The position numbers and the translations under genes were made by a program. Below the pieces are notes generated by a model. That model did no database searches. It saw nothing but the letters and a program-made list of their open reading frames with translations, and was not told the DNA's origin. Of a DNA stretch of 64,000 bases, positions 31,108 through 40,690 are shown one piece after another (position 1 is the first letter of the stretch; every line of letters starts with the position of its first letter). Source of the stretch: Rhodanobacter sp. GTDB lineage: Bacteria; Pseudomonadota; Gammaproteobacteria; Xanthomonadales; Rhodanobacteraceae. The stretch covers positions 36,910 to 100,909 of the forward strand of contig SCRF01000120.1 in NCBI GenBank assembly GCA_004322005.1, written 5' to 3'.

Positions 31108-31389
31108 GCCAACGCTGGTCTTCGGTGGGCGGCTTTTGTGGGGGCGGCTGACATTGCCTACCGTGGCAAGCGGATCTTCCTGGTGCAGTTGCTTCCCGTC
31201 GCCATGCGGGCGCGGGCGATTACGCGCAGGCACTGATGGCCGGCGCGCACCATGGTGTAGCACGGGAGCTGGCGATGGCGATCAAGACCAATGCGGATCT
31301 CAAGGCGTCGCCTGCTTCGTTGAGCGGACCGACAGCGTCAATCGGCGAGAACGAGGAGACCGTCCTTCCGGCAGGCCGTCAATCTTCCT

Positions 31390-31466
31390 GTAGGAGCGCA
31401 CCCTGTGCGCGAATGCTCTTGTCACGGCCGCCACAAAGAGCATTCGCGCACAGGGTGCGCTCCTAC
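31390..31466. repeat. REP-like inverted pair, type A
   Basis: gtaggagcgcaccctgtgcgcgaatgctctt...aagagcattcgcgcacagggtgcgctcctac. Confidence 0.95.
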
Positions 31467-31498
31467 AGACGGGCAGCGGCCTGCGAGCCGCCGTGTGC

Positions 31499-32548
31499 TC
31501 AGCGCCGGGGTGGTGCGGGATGCCGCGGCGCGGTCGAGCCACGCACCACCAGTTCGGGGCTGAAGCCCTCGTTGGCGCTGTTGACCGGCTCGCCGTTGGC
31601 GTCGCGTTGCAGGTCGGTGATCAGGCGTTGCGCGGCGTGCCGCGCGATCTCCTCGGTGGCCTGGCGTGCCGTGGTCAGCGGCGGCCACGACTGCTTGGAG
31701 AACGGGCTGTCCTCGAAGCCGGCGATCGACAATTCGTACGGCACGTTGATGCCGTCCGAATGCGCCGCCGCCAGCACGCCGGCGGCGATCTCGTCGTTGG
31801 AGCCGAAGATCGCGGTAGGACGATCCTTCAGCGCCAGCAGCTTGCGCGCGCCGCGGAAACCATCGTCGAACGTGTAGTCGCCCGGCAGGATCAGCTTGCG
31901 ATCGAGCGCGGTGCCGTAGTCCTTCAACGCATCCTCGTAACCCTGGTAGCGCTCGGGGCTGGAACGGTGCTGGCGTCCGCCCCACAGGAAGCCGATGCGT
32001 TGGTGGCCGAGCTGGATCAGATGTTCGGTGATCGCATAGGCGGCGTCGCGGTCGTCCACGTAGACGCATGGATAGCCGTCCTGCGGATCCTGCCGCGCCG
32101 AGATGATCCGCATGAACGGGATCTTCGCCTCGCTCAGGCTGCGGATCAGTTCCGGCTGCTCGGACATCGGCGGCGCCAGCACCAGCCCGGCCAGTCGCGA
32201 GCGGCGCACCAGCTCGCGCAACTCGTCGGCCAGTTTCGGCGAGGACGAATCGCACGGGTGGATCTGCAGGCCGAAGCCGCTGCTGCGGCATACCGACAGC
32301 ACGCCTTGCTGCAGGTTGATGATGTAGTGCGCATTGGGGTTGTCGTAGACCAGCCCCAGCGCATACGCGCGGGTGCTGCGCAGGCTGCGCGCGGAAGGAT
32401 CGGGCTGGTAGCCGAGGGCGTCGATCTCGCGCTGTACCTTCGCGCGGGTGCGCTCGTGCACCGAGGGCTCGTTGTTGATCACGCGCGAAACCGTCTTCAG
32501 CGAGACGCCGGCCCGTTTTGCGACATCCTTGATGGTGGCGCTGCGCAC
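31499..32548 (-). CDS. LacI family transcriptional regulator (candidate NagR)
   Basis: ATIKDVAKRAGVSLKTVSRVINNEPSVHERTRAKVQREIDALGYQPDPSARSLRS; inside nag cluster. Confidence 0.92.
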   Translation of the reverse strand: MRSATIKDVAKRAGVSLKTVSRVINNEPSVHERTRAKVQREIDALGYQPDPSARSLRSTRAYALGLVYDNPNAHYIINLQQGVLSVCRSSGFGLQIHPCDSSSPKLADELRELVRRSRLAGLVLAPPMSEQPELIRSLSEAKIPFMRIISARQDPQDGYPCVYVDDRDAAYAITEHLIQLGHQRIGFLWGGRQHRSSPERYQGYEDALKDYGTALDRKLILPGDYTFDDGFRGARKLLALKDRPTAIFGSNDEIAAGVLAAAHSDGINVPYELSIAGFEDSPFSKQSWPPLTTARQATEEIARHAAQRLITDLQRDANGEPVNSANEGFSPELVVRGSTAPRHPAPPRR

Positions 32549-32733
32549 CGCTGAACCTCATGCATACGAAAGGACAATGCGTCGGCCGCACCATCGCGTC
32601 GACAGCGCCGCGCGGGGATGTGCGGTGCCGTGCGCATACTAGCGTGTTGGACCGTTGACGGTCGAGGCGGGAGTCGGCAATGGTCAGCTACGGAAGCATC
32701 CGGCGCAATGAGTAGTGAGTGGATATGGAGAAG

Positions 32734-32833
32734 TGAGTGGAGAGGAGTGAGGAGTGAGAGAGATCAAGAGCAGAGGCGTTCAGGAGCACTGAGAGTGTGA
32801 GCTTTTCTCTCACTCCTCACTCCTCTCCACTCA
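32734..32833. repeat. 28-bp perfect inverted repeat, 44-nt spacer
   Basis: Arms 32734-32761 (tgagtggagaggagtgaggagtgagaga) and 32806-32833 (tctctcactcctcactcctctccactca). Confidence 0.92.
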
Positions 32834-34120
32834 TTCCCGTTGCGCGCCCTGGCCAGCCCGGTGGCCGGCCAGGCCGTAATACAGGATGTACAGGTAGCAC
32901 GGCACCATCAGCAGCACGAACGCCAGCTGGAAGTCGACGTGCTGTTTCAGGTGCACGAACAGCTGCGGCACCACCGCACCGCCGGCGATCGCCATGATCA
33001 GCAGTGCCGAGGCGCGTTCGGTATGTGCGCCCAGACCCTTGATCGCGAGCGGAAAGATCGCCGGCCACATCATCGCGTTGGCGAAACCCAGCGAGGCGAC
33101 GAAGCCGACCGAGACATAACTGCGGGTGAAATACGCACCGATCGAGAGCGTCACGCCGAGCACTGCCGAGATCGCCAGATAACGCTGCTGCGTCACGATG
33201 CGCGGGATCAGCAGCAGGCCGGCGAAATAGCCGATCAGCATCGCCATCAAGGTGAACGCGGTAAAGAATTTCGTCTGGTCGAGCGGCAGATGGAAGCTGG
33301 CGCCATAGGTGCCTATCGCATCGCCGGCCATCACCTCGACGCCGACGTACACGAACAGGCACAGCACGCCCAGCCACAAGTGCGGGAAACTGAAGATGCT
33401 GCCGTTCTTGTGGCCGATCGCCCGCTCGCTGTTCGCGCCCGCCGGCTTGATCTCGGGCAGCGACGAGCGGGCGATCCAGATTGCCAGCACCACCAGTAGC
33501 CCGGCCATGGCCAGGTAGGGCAGATGCACCTTGCCGGCGAAGGCATTGAGCAGGGCTTCCCGCGCCTGCGGCGTCGGCGCCGACTCGACCTGCTGGCCAA
33601 ACGTGCCGATGCCGCTCAGCACGAGGATGCCGAAGGCGTACGGTGCGATTGCGCCGGCCAGCTTGTTGCAAATGCCCATGAATGCGATGCGCTGCGCGGC
33701 GCTGTCGATTGGGCCCAGGATGCTGATGTACGGATTGGATGCAGTCTGCAGTAACGACAGGCCGGCACCGATCACGAACAGTCCGGTGAGTGAGCCCCAG
33801 AAGTTGCGAATGACGGCGAACTGCCCGAACAGTACCGCACCGATCGCCATCACGAGCAGACCCAGCGCCATGCCTTTCTTCATGCCGGTACGACGCAGCA
33901 CCAGCGAGGCCGGCAACGACAGGATGAAGTAGGACAGATAGAACGCCGATGGCACCAGGAATGCGTAGACGTCCTTGACCTGGAAGGCCAGTTTGACGAA
34001 CGTGATTAGCGGTCCATTCAGCCAGGTCACGAAGCCGAAGATGAAAAACAGCACGCCGATGATCGCCATCGGCCCGAAATTCGTACGGTCGGACGGCGCC
34101 GCCGTCAGCGTTGTTGCCAT
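32831..34120 (-). CDS. sugar MFS transporter, FucP/NagP-like
   Basis: Multiple TM; FFIFGFVTWLNGPLITFVKLAFQVK; nag-cluster context. Confidence 0.88.
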   Translation of the reverse strand: MATTLTAAPSDRTNFGPMAIIGVLFFIFGFVTWLNGPLITFVKLAFQVKDVYAFLVPSAFYLSYFILSLPASLVLRRTGMKKGMALGLLVMAIGAVLFGQFAVIRNFWGSLTGLFVIGAGLSLLQTASNPYISILGPIDSAAQRIAFMGICNKLAGAIAPYAFGILVLSGIGTFGQQVESAPTPQAREALLNAFAGKVHLPYLAMAGLLVVLAIWIARSSLPEIKPAGANSERAIGHKNGSIFSFPHLWLGVLCLFVYVGVEVMAGDAIGTYGASFHLPLDQTKFFTAFTLMAMLIGYFAGLLLIPRIVTQQRYLAISAVLGVTLSIGAYFTRSYVSVGFVASLGFANAMMWPAIFPLAIKGLGAHTERASALLIMAIAGGAVVPQLFVHLKQHVDFQLAFVLLMVPCYLYILYYGLAGHRAGQGAQRE

Positions 34121-34200
34121 GGACTGCTCTCCCCACAGTGGCCCTGCTGCGCCGGTCGAATGTCCGGGACAGTCAGGAATGTCTCTTTATCCACTTTAAC

Positions 34201-34214
34201 CGGCAACGTTGTCA
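34201..34214. promoter_or_regulatory. candidate LacI-family operator upstream of nagP-like gene
   Basis: cggcAACGTTgtca, near copy of the perfect palindrome at 34443. Confidence 0.6.
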
Positions 34215-34442
34215 ATGCGAAATCCGCCAAGGCCACCGGAACAGGCGACTGATACGGCCTTCCAGACGGCTATATATCACCTCATTTGCCGCACTGCGAC
34301 AAGTTGCATAGGCGCCCACGTTGTGCCTTTAAAGCCGTACACATAGCGGTTTGAGCGATTACTTCAAGTGACTTGTGCGATTACTGTGGCGAATATGCTG
34401 CGGCGCCGTGATCCGTCGGCAAAAATATTTCAGAAGAAGTGT

Positions 34443-34456
34443 TGACAACGTTGTCA
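34443..34456. promoter_or_regulatory. candidate LacI-family operator, perfect palindrome TGACAACGTTGTCA
   Basis: 14-bp perfect palindrome between divergent transporter and kinase genes. Confidence 0.72.
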
Positions 34457-34575
34457 TTCTAATTGCAGACTCTGCCGGCATCGGGCATCGGGCATCGGGC
34501 AACGCGCTTCGGTCGTCGGTGCGTCGTGCCGCCCGGCCACACGGCTGCGCAACCAGATCGTTACAGGAGAGGGGA

Positions 34576-35676
34576 GTGGGGGACGTCACCAACCAGCATC
34601 AGGTAATTGCAGCGCCCGCATCGATGCTCGCCGATGCGCCGCAGGCGTCGCGTGCCGCTGGCCATCAACCGTTTCTGGCGGCGGACGTGGGCGGCACGCA
34701 TGCCCGCATTGCCCTGGTGGTCGGTGTTGCCGGTGCACGGCATCCGATCCGCCTGCTGCATTACCACCGTTACAGTTGCGCCGACTGGCCGGGGCTCGCC
34801 GCGATGCTGCACGACTTCATGCGACGGCTGGCCGACACGCCGTACGCCACCGCGTGCAGCCGTATCGGGCGTTGCGCATTGGCCTGTGCGGGCTATGTGC
34901 TGGACGACGCCATCATCAACGAAAACCTGCCGTGGCCGGTGTCGATCGACGAGATCCGCGAGAGCCTGGGCATTGGCCATCTCGCGGTGATCAACGATTT
35001 CGAGGCCGTGGCGTATGCCACCCAGTTCATCGGCATCGACGAGTCACAGCCTGTCATCGAGACGGCGCAGCTGCCGTTGCCCGGCCCGGTGCTGGTGATG
35101 GGGCCGGGTACCGGGCTGGGTTCGGCAGTGCTGTTGCCGGGCACGAAACGGGCGCAGGTGCTGGCCAGCGAGGCCGGTCAGGTTTCGCTGGCGCCGGGCA
35201 ACGAGCGCGAGATCGAGATCCTGCGCCTGCTCCGGCGCGAACGCGCACACGTGTCGTACGAGGACGCGCTGTCCGGGCCGGGTCTGCTCAAGCTCTACCG
35301 GGTGCTGTGCGAGCTGCGCGGGACCGTACCGCGGCTGATCACGCCGGCGGAAATCACTGGCGCCGCGCTGCTCGACAGCGACGCCGCCGCATGCGAGACG
35401 CTGGACGTGTTCTGCGCGCTGCTGGGCAGCTTTGTCGGCGATCTGGTGCTGCTTTATCGCGCCTGCGGCGGGGTGTATCTGGCCGGCGGCATCCTGCCGC
35501 GGATCCAGCCGTTCCTGCTGGCCAGCACGTTCGCCGAGCGCTACTTCAACAAAGGCGTGATGCAAGCCTATCTGCAACAGGTTCCGGTACGACTGATCGA
35601 GCACGGTCAGCTTGGCGTGATCGGCGCGGCGGGCTGGTTTCTGGACCAGGGACACGACCAAGGACAGAGAGATTGA
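34576..35676 (+). CDS. glucokinase family protein (GTG start after GGAGAGGGGA; alternatively ATG at 34624)
   Basis: FLAADVGGTHARIALVVG; INDFEAVAYA; LVMGPGTGLGSAVLL; GVYLAGGI. Confidence 0.88.
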   Translation: MGDVTNQHQVIAAPASMLADAPQASRAAGHQPFLAADVGGTHARIALVVGVAGARHPIRLLHYHRYSCADWPGLAAMLHDFMRRLADTPYATACSRIGRCALACAGYVLDDAIINENLPWPVSIDEIRESLGIGHLAVINDFEAVAYATQFIGIDESQPVIETAQLPLPGPVLVMGPGTGLGSAVLLPGTKRAQVLASEAGQVSLAPGNEREIEILRLLRRERAHVSYEDALSGPGLLKLYRVLCELRGTVPRLITPAEITGAALLDSDAAACETLDVFCALLGSFVGDLVLLYRACGGVYLAGGILPRIQPFLLASTFAERYFNKGVMQAYLQQVPVRLIEHGQLGVIGAAGWFLDQGHDQGQRD

Positions 35677-35730
35677 AACGACCGCTCTGGTGACACGGTG
35701 TCAAGCCAACTGCCGCACCCGCGATAGCAA

Positions 35731-35766
35731 CAGAAACAGAAACAGAAACAGAAACAGAAACAGAAA
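35731..35766. repeat. hexanucleotide microsatellite CAGAAA x6
   Basis: Six perfect tandem copies, about 75 nt before the TonB receptor ATG. Confidence 0.95.
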
Positions 35767-35840
35767 GAGAGCAGCCATCCACAGCAACGACCGCCATCTT
35801 GTCGGTCCTAATTCGAGACAACCTCTACGGGAGGAACACC

Positions 35841-38573
35841 ATGAACTACCGCAAGACTTTGCTAGCTGTCAGCATCATCACCAGTCTGTGCGTTTCTGGC
35901 ACCGTGTTCGCGCAGGACAGCACGCCGTCGACCGACGGCAGCACCTCCAGCACCCAGCCGCAGAAGTCCAAGGCCAAGCAACTCACCACCGTCACCGTAT
36001 CGGGCCTGGCTGCGAGCATTGCTGACTCCTTAAATCAAAAACGCGATGCCTCATCGATTACAGATGTCATTACCGCGGAGGACACCGGAAAATTTCCAGA
36101 CCTAAATGTCGCTGAGTCTCTCCAACGGGTGCCCGGCGTTACACTGGAAAGAAACTACACAGGAGATGGTGATTCGATAAACCTCCGCGGCCTGGGTCCC
36201 CAGTTCACTGTCGTTGAAATAAACGGTATGACCGGCGTTTCATCGGGTACAGATTCAAATTTTGGATTGTCAAACGGCAGTCGAGGATTTAATTTTGAAA
36301 TTCTGCCATCCGAACTTTTAAAGAACGCCACGATATACAAGACGTCGAGCGCAAGTTTGACCGAAGGGGGCATGGCAGGGGTTGTACAGCTGGAGACGCC
36401 AAAACCGTTTGATTACGCTGGTTTTAAAGCTGAGGTCTCCGCATCAGGTAACCATAGCACCAAAGCCGAAGAATGGGACCCGCGCGGATCCTTTCTGATC
36501 AGCAAGAACTGGCATAACGAATTCGGTCTATTGGCTTCGCTTGCTTATGCAGACACCACGTACCGCGCTGATTCAGTCCAAGGTGGCAGTTATCGGCCAT
36601 TTAGCGCTGTAAATACAGGTGTTCCAGCTAGCGGTTCCATTCTCTCCGATATGATAGCCAATGGGCCACGCTACATGGCCTACGATGATCACCGGAAGAC
36701 CCTTGGCTCGACCGTGGCAATGCAGTGGAAACCATCACACGAATTTCAACTAACCGCGGACGCCATACTGGGTTCTTTGAAAAGCAATCGCAATATCACG
36801 CGCGACGACGCTGCCTTGGAGAGTGGACTCAATCCACCGCTGTCAGCAACGGTAACAGATGGATTGATCACCTCAGGTCAGTTCACGGGCGTCCAGCAAC
36901 GCGTAGGAACAAATTATTTGACCACCAACGAATCATTGGGCCAGTTCACGGTGCATGCCGATTGGCGTCCAGCCGACTCGTGGTCTATCCGTCCCTTCAT
37001 GGGTTACGCAACCCGGGATGCCAAAAGGACTTGGGATCTATACTCGTTTCGCCTTGCGCAGAATGGTCAATTTGACCCCGGCGTAGTCAGCTACAACATA
37101 CGAGGCAATTATCTCGATTTCAATTCGACAGCAACGGATTTCTCCAGTAACCCCCAAGACTTCTTGCTAAACGTGTTTATCGACCGACCACAAGAAGATA
37201 AAGATACTGCACGTACAGCCAAACTCGACATTCAGCACTTCTTTTCTGCGGACTCCGCGCTCGCGAGTCTTCAGTTTGGAGTGCGTGCGGAAGATGACAC
37301 AAGGACCACCATCCAAACCCAACAGCGTTTAAACAGAATTGCGGGAACTGCCGTTACGGCCCCGCCTGGCCTCGGCTCCGTATTCACTCTCGTCAACTTC
37401 AATGTTGCAGGCTCGACTGCACCGAGCAAGCTTCTCGAAGCTGATCCTTCTAAGGTCGCAAGTGTCTTTTATCCAGGTGGTGTTGCCGTTAATGGAACCG
37501 CAATCAGCAACCTGACCGGTTACGCTGCAGAAGCCTCCTATCAGATCGAGGAAAAAACGCTCAACGGATATATCCAGGCGAATTTCGAAATGGGAGCCGC
37601 AAAAGGCAATGTTGGCGTTCGATTCGTTCATAGCCAAGAGATTTCGAGCGGAAGTTCTGTGGCAAATATTTTTTTGCCAACCCAAGCTATTATGCCAGTA
37701 TCCGATACAAATACATACAACATGTATCTGCCAAGCGCGAATTTGCGATATAACCTGACAGACAATCTGTTGTTACGCGCGGCCTATTCCCAGACGATGA
37801 CACGCCCGGACCTCAATCAGTTGGCGCCATCGGTAAGCGTGCATGGTATAGATCAAAGCGGCGGTACGGGAACGACCGGTAATCCATATCTAAAGCCCTA
37901 CAAGGCTAATAATTACGACCTGGGCACGGAATGGTACTTTTCACGTGATGGACTTCTCAGTGCCACAGCATTTTATAAAAAACTCGGTGGATTTATCGAT
38001 ACAACTACGTTTACCCAAATGGAAACATACCCTCGTCAATCTGATGGCGTACTTGTTTCCGGGCCGATTATATTCACCAAGCCTGTGAACGCAGTTACTG
38101 CGAACATCAAGGGACTGGAGCTATCAGCGCAGTCACGATTCTCATTCTTGCCCGTTACCTGGATGCAAGATTTCGGTGGTATATTTAACTACACTTATAC
38201 TGAAAGTGGTGCTTCTTATTCGCAAACCAAAGACGTACGCAGCAGGGGTTTGCCAGGCTTGTCAAGAAATAGCTACAACGCAACGCTTTATTATGACAAT
38301 GGCAAGTTGAGTGCACGTCTATCCTATGCTTGGAGAGGACGCTATCTGGCCAATTTCACCGATGATTTTGGTGTGCCACGGTTCAGAAATGCTTATGGCC
38401 AACTTGATTTTTCATCGAGCTACAATTTCTCAAAACAATTGAGCGTTCAGTTGGATGTTCTAAACTTGAATAATGCACAATTTATTGACACATCTACTGG
38501 GCAGTATTATCCTTATGGTGTAACCGGTTTGGATCGAAGGGTTATGTTAGGTGTTCGTTACTCGTTCGAATGA
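35841..38573 (+). CDS. TonB-dependent receptor
   Basis: Signal peptide MNYRKTLLAVSIITSLCVSGTVFA; plug domain DVITAEDTGKFPDLNVAESLQRVPGVTLER, INLRGLGPQFTVVEINGM; C-terminal GVRYSFE. Confidence 0.94.
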   Translation: MNYRKTLLAVSIITSLCVSGTVFAQDSTPSTDGSTSSTQPQKSKAKQLTTVTVSGLAASIADSLNQKRDASSITDVITAEDTGKFPDLNVAESLQRVPGVTLERNYTGDGDSINLRGLGPQFTVVEINGMTGVSSGTDSNFGLSNGSRGFNFEILPSELLKNATIYKTSSASLTEGGMAGVVQLETPKPFDYAGFKAEVSASGNHSTKAEEWDPRGSFLISKNWHNEFGLLASLAYADTTYRADSVQGGSYRPFSAVNTGVPASGSILSDMIANGPRYMAYDDHRKTLGSTVAMQWKPSHEFQLTADAILGSLKSNRNITRDDAALESGLNPPLSATVTDGLITSGQFTGVQQRVGTNYLTTNESLGQFTVHADWRPADSWSIRPFMGYATRDAKRTWDLYSFRLAQNGQFDPGVVSYNIRGNYLDFNSTATDFSSNPQDFLLNVFIDRPQEDKDTARTAKLDIQHFFSADSALASLQFGVRAEDDTRTTIQTQQRLNRIAGTAVTAPPGLGSVFTLVNFNVAGSTAPSKLLEADPSKVASVFYPGGVAVNGTAISNLTGYAAEASYQIEEKTLNGYIQANFEMGAAKGNVGVRFVHSQEISSGSSVANIFLPTQAIMPVSDTNTYNMYLPSANLRYNLTDNLLLRAAYSQTMTRPDLNQLAPSVSVHGIDQSGGTGTTGNPYLKPYKANNYDLGTEWYFSRDGLLSATAFYKKLGGFIDTTTFTQMETYPRQSDGVLVSGPIIFTKPVNAVTANIKGLELSAQSRFSFLPVTWMQDFGGIFNYTYTESGASYSQTKDVRSRGLPGLSRNSYNATLYYDNGKLSARLSYAWRGRYLANFTDDFGVPRFRNAYGQLDFSSSYNFSKQLSVQLDVLNLNNAQFIDTSTGQYYPYGVTGLDRRVMLGVRYSFE

Positions 38574-38628
38574 AGGAGCCTCACGATTGGCGCCGTTCCG
38601 CAGGCGATGTTTCGTTAAAATCTGCGCC

Positions 38629-38652
38629 CGACGGGCTCAAAAGAGCCCGTCG
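38629..38652 (+). terminator. hairpin downstream of TonB receptor (no T-tract)
   Basis: cgacgggctcaaaagagcccgtcg: 10-bp perfect stem with AAAA loop. Confidence 0.55.
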
Positions 38653-38945
38653 ACGTAGTAACTGTTGGGATGATCTCAGAGCATTGTAGGGAGATGAGCT
38701 CGTCTGAGGGTGGTGTTAGTCGCGTTAATCAACGTTGAAAATACTGCTAGTGCCGAGCATTCCACACGCGCACTCAGTTTTGTTTCAAGGCCGTTGAGAT
38801 ATTACAGTATTGTCTGGCAAGGCGGGTTAACGGATACAGGGAAGAACCATCAAGTGGCAGTTTCACGACAACTCGCGCAAGCTGATCTTGGCGGTGTTGA
38901 ACCAAGAAGATCACTTAAATTTAGTTCAAAATTACGGAGGCCCTC

Positions 38946-40109
38946 GTGCGAAAAATCAGCTACGTCTTACTCGCTACCCTCTTGGCGACAGCTTGGCAGC
39001 AGCCCGTCGTTGCCGGAGAGCCTGGAACGGTGACCCAGGAACTTGAGGCGCGCCTCTTCCCTACTTTGAACGCGCTGGAAGGCTCTTCTTCTTTTCCTCC
39101 GGCACTTCGGACTATGCTATCCGAAAGGCGGCAACGAATCGTGGCATGCGCAATGGACGCTCCTTGTCGCGTTAAAGCTTCTCTATGGAGCGTCAATGAG
39201 GAAAAGGAACTGGCCGATTGGGCGGCAGAAAAGCATTTCGGCTTAATGTCGAATAGCGCTCGCATTAGGCTAATGGGCGAATCTACGCAGAGCGCTGCTG
39301 TGCGCGAACTGGATGGGCTTAACCATATCTTGCAAGTTTACGGGGAGGGGGCGCCGCCCCGCGTTCCGAGTATCGATGGTCCGGATACACAGAATCTATC
39401 GCTCTTCAAAAGCGATGTGGGTGCGGCGGTTATGCGTAACAGCTTGGGAGACAAAGAGCCAAACAGCACGCTTGACCCAAGCATCGGTCTGAGCTGCGAT
39501 TTACTCGACTCAGCTGATCGTCTAGACGCTATTCATTTTGAACATCCTGATCCGAATTCGGCGTTTTTTAAGGCGGATAAACCTATACCTTGGACGCGTT
39601 ATCGTTACACTGCCATTCTCGTTTTGGGAGTCGGTCCTGAGAGAAATGGTGTGCCTCTAAGCGCTCTAAGCAAGCTCAATGTTGAATTGGCTGCGGAGCG
39701 CTTTCATGCCGGCCTCGCGCCGTTGATTATTACGAGTGGCGGCACGGTACATCCGCGTCGCACGCGTTTCGCTGAAGCGATGGAAATGCGTAAGGCGCTG
39801 ATTGAGCGCTACAACGTTCCACCGGAAGTTATTCTGGTTGATCCACATGCACGTCACACTACAACCAATATACGCAACGCAACGCGCTTGCTAATCGCGC
39901 TTCATGCGCCTTTGAATCGTGATGTGTTGACAATATCCAACCCTGCTCATATTAGTGCAATTGAAAGCCCCGAGTTTAGGCAGAGAAATTTGATTGATCT
40001 TGGCTATATCCCTGGCAGAATTGGAAAACGCGTATCAGCCTTTGAAACCACGTTTCGGCCTTCAACTTTTTCCTTGCGTATTGACCCGCGTGATCCGCTT
40101 GATCCTTAA
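38946..40109 (+). CDS. YdcF/DUF218-type secreted protein
   Basis: Signal peptide; AILVLGVGPERNGVPLSALSKLNVELAAERFHAGLAPLIITSGGTVHPRRTRFAEAMEMRKALIERYNVPPEVILVDPHARHTTTNIRNA. Confidence 0.78.
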   Translation: MRKISYVLLATLLATAWQQPVVAGEPGTVTQELEARLFPTLNALEGSSSFPPALRTMLSERRQRIVACAMDAPCRVKASLWSVNEEKELADWAAEKHFGLMSNSARIRLMGESTQSAAVRELDGLNHILQVYGEGAPPRVPSIDGPDTQNLSLFKSDVGAAVMRNSLGDKEPNSTLDPSIGLSCDLLDSADRLDAIHFEHPDPNSAFFKADKPIPWTRYRYTAILVLGVGPERNGVPLSALSKLNVELAAERFHAGLAPLIITSGGTVHPRRTRFAEAMEMRKALIERYNVPPEVILVDPHARHTTTNIRNATRLLIALHAPLNRDVLTISNPAHISAIESPEFRQRNLIDLGYIPGRIGKRVSAFETTFRPSTFSLRIDPRDPLDP

Positions 40110-40148
40110 AAATAAGCGATATTCCTTAATAATTATGAAAAAGCATGT

Positions 40149-40210
40149 AAGCGTCACTGTTCACAGCTAAATATGCTTATTATAAATTTTAGCTGTGAAC
40201 GGGGACGCTT
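40149..40210. repeat. 23-bp imperfect inverted repeat (2 mismatches)
   Basis: aagcgtcactgttcacagctaaa ... tttagctgtgaacggggacgctt. Confidence 0.85.
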
Positions 40211-40690
40211 GAAGGATGGCAAGAGTACTTACTTTGCAATTTCTGGAATCTGGTGCCTTTACGTATTTTTCAGATTATAACCGATGCTCTGAATTTGGTC
40301 GGCGTTCAGCGTGTTTATTCTGACGGTCTTGCCTACGTACTGGCAATCCAGTCAGTTGGTTTTCTGGTTGTCGCACCGTTGCATGGGCCTGTGTTGCTCA
40401 GCGATGGCCACTGATCGACCACCACACCCACATCGCTGGCCCGAAACCGCCCACATTGCCTCGCCTACCCATCACTGCGCTCCCATGAAAACTGGGGCGC
40501 ATCGAAGCAAGTTAGGCTGGACTGGGCAGTTCCAGCGCGGGCTCACGGCGGATCCGGATCCGGGGCGGTTGCCCGTCAGGACAACTGGACGGGATGGTCG
40601 ATGCACAGGCCGGAACCTTTTGCCGAGGGTGCGGTACATTGACCGTGTCTGCCACATCCAACGGCGCGTCAGCGCGGCCGCGCACCCACC

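Noticed and set aside
32700-32840. Purine-rich repeat as a coding tandem array
   Set aside because: No coding frame covers it; better described as an inverted repeat
40216-40690. Short frame MARVLTLQFLESGAFTYFSDYNRCSEFGR after the 23-bp inverted repeat as a REP-associated transposase remnant
   Set aside because: Start only loosely resembles Y1 transposases and no HUH motif is present
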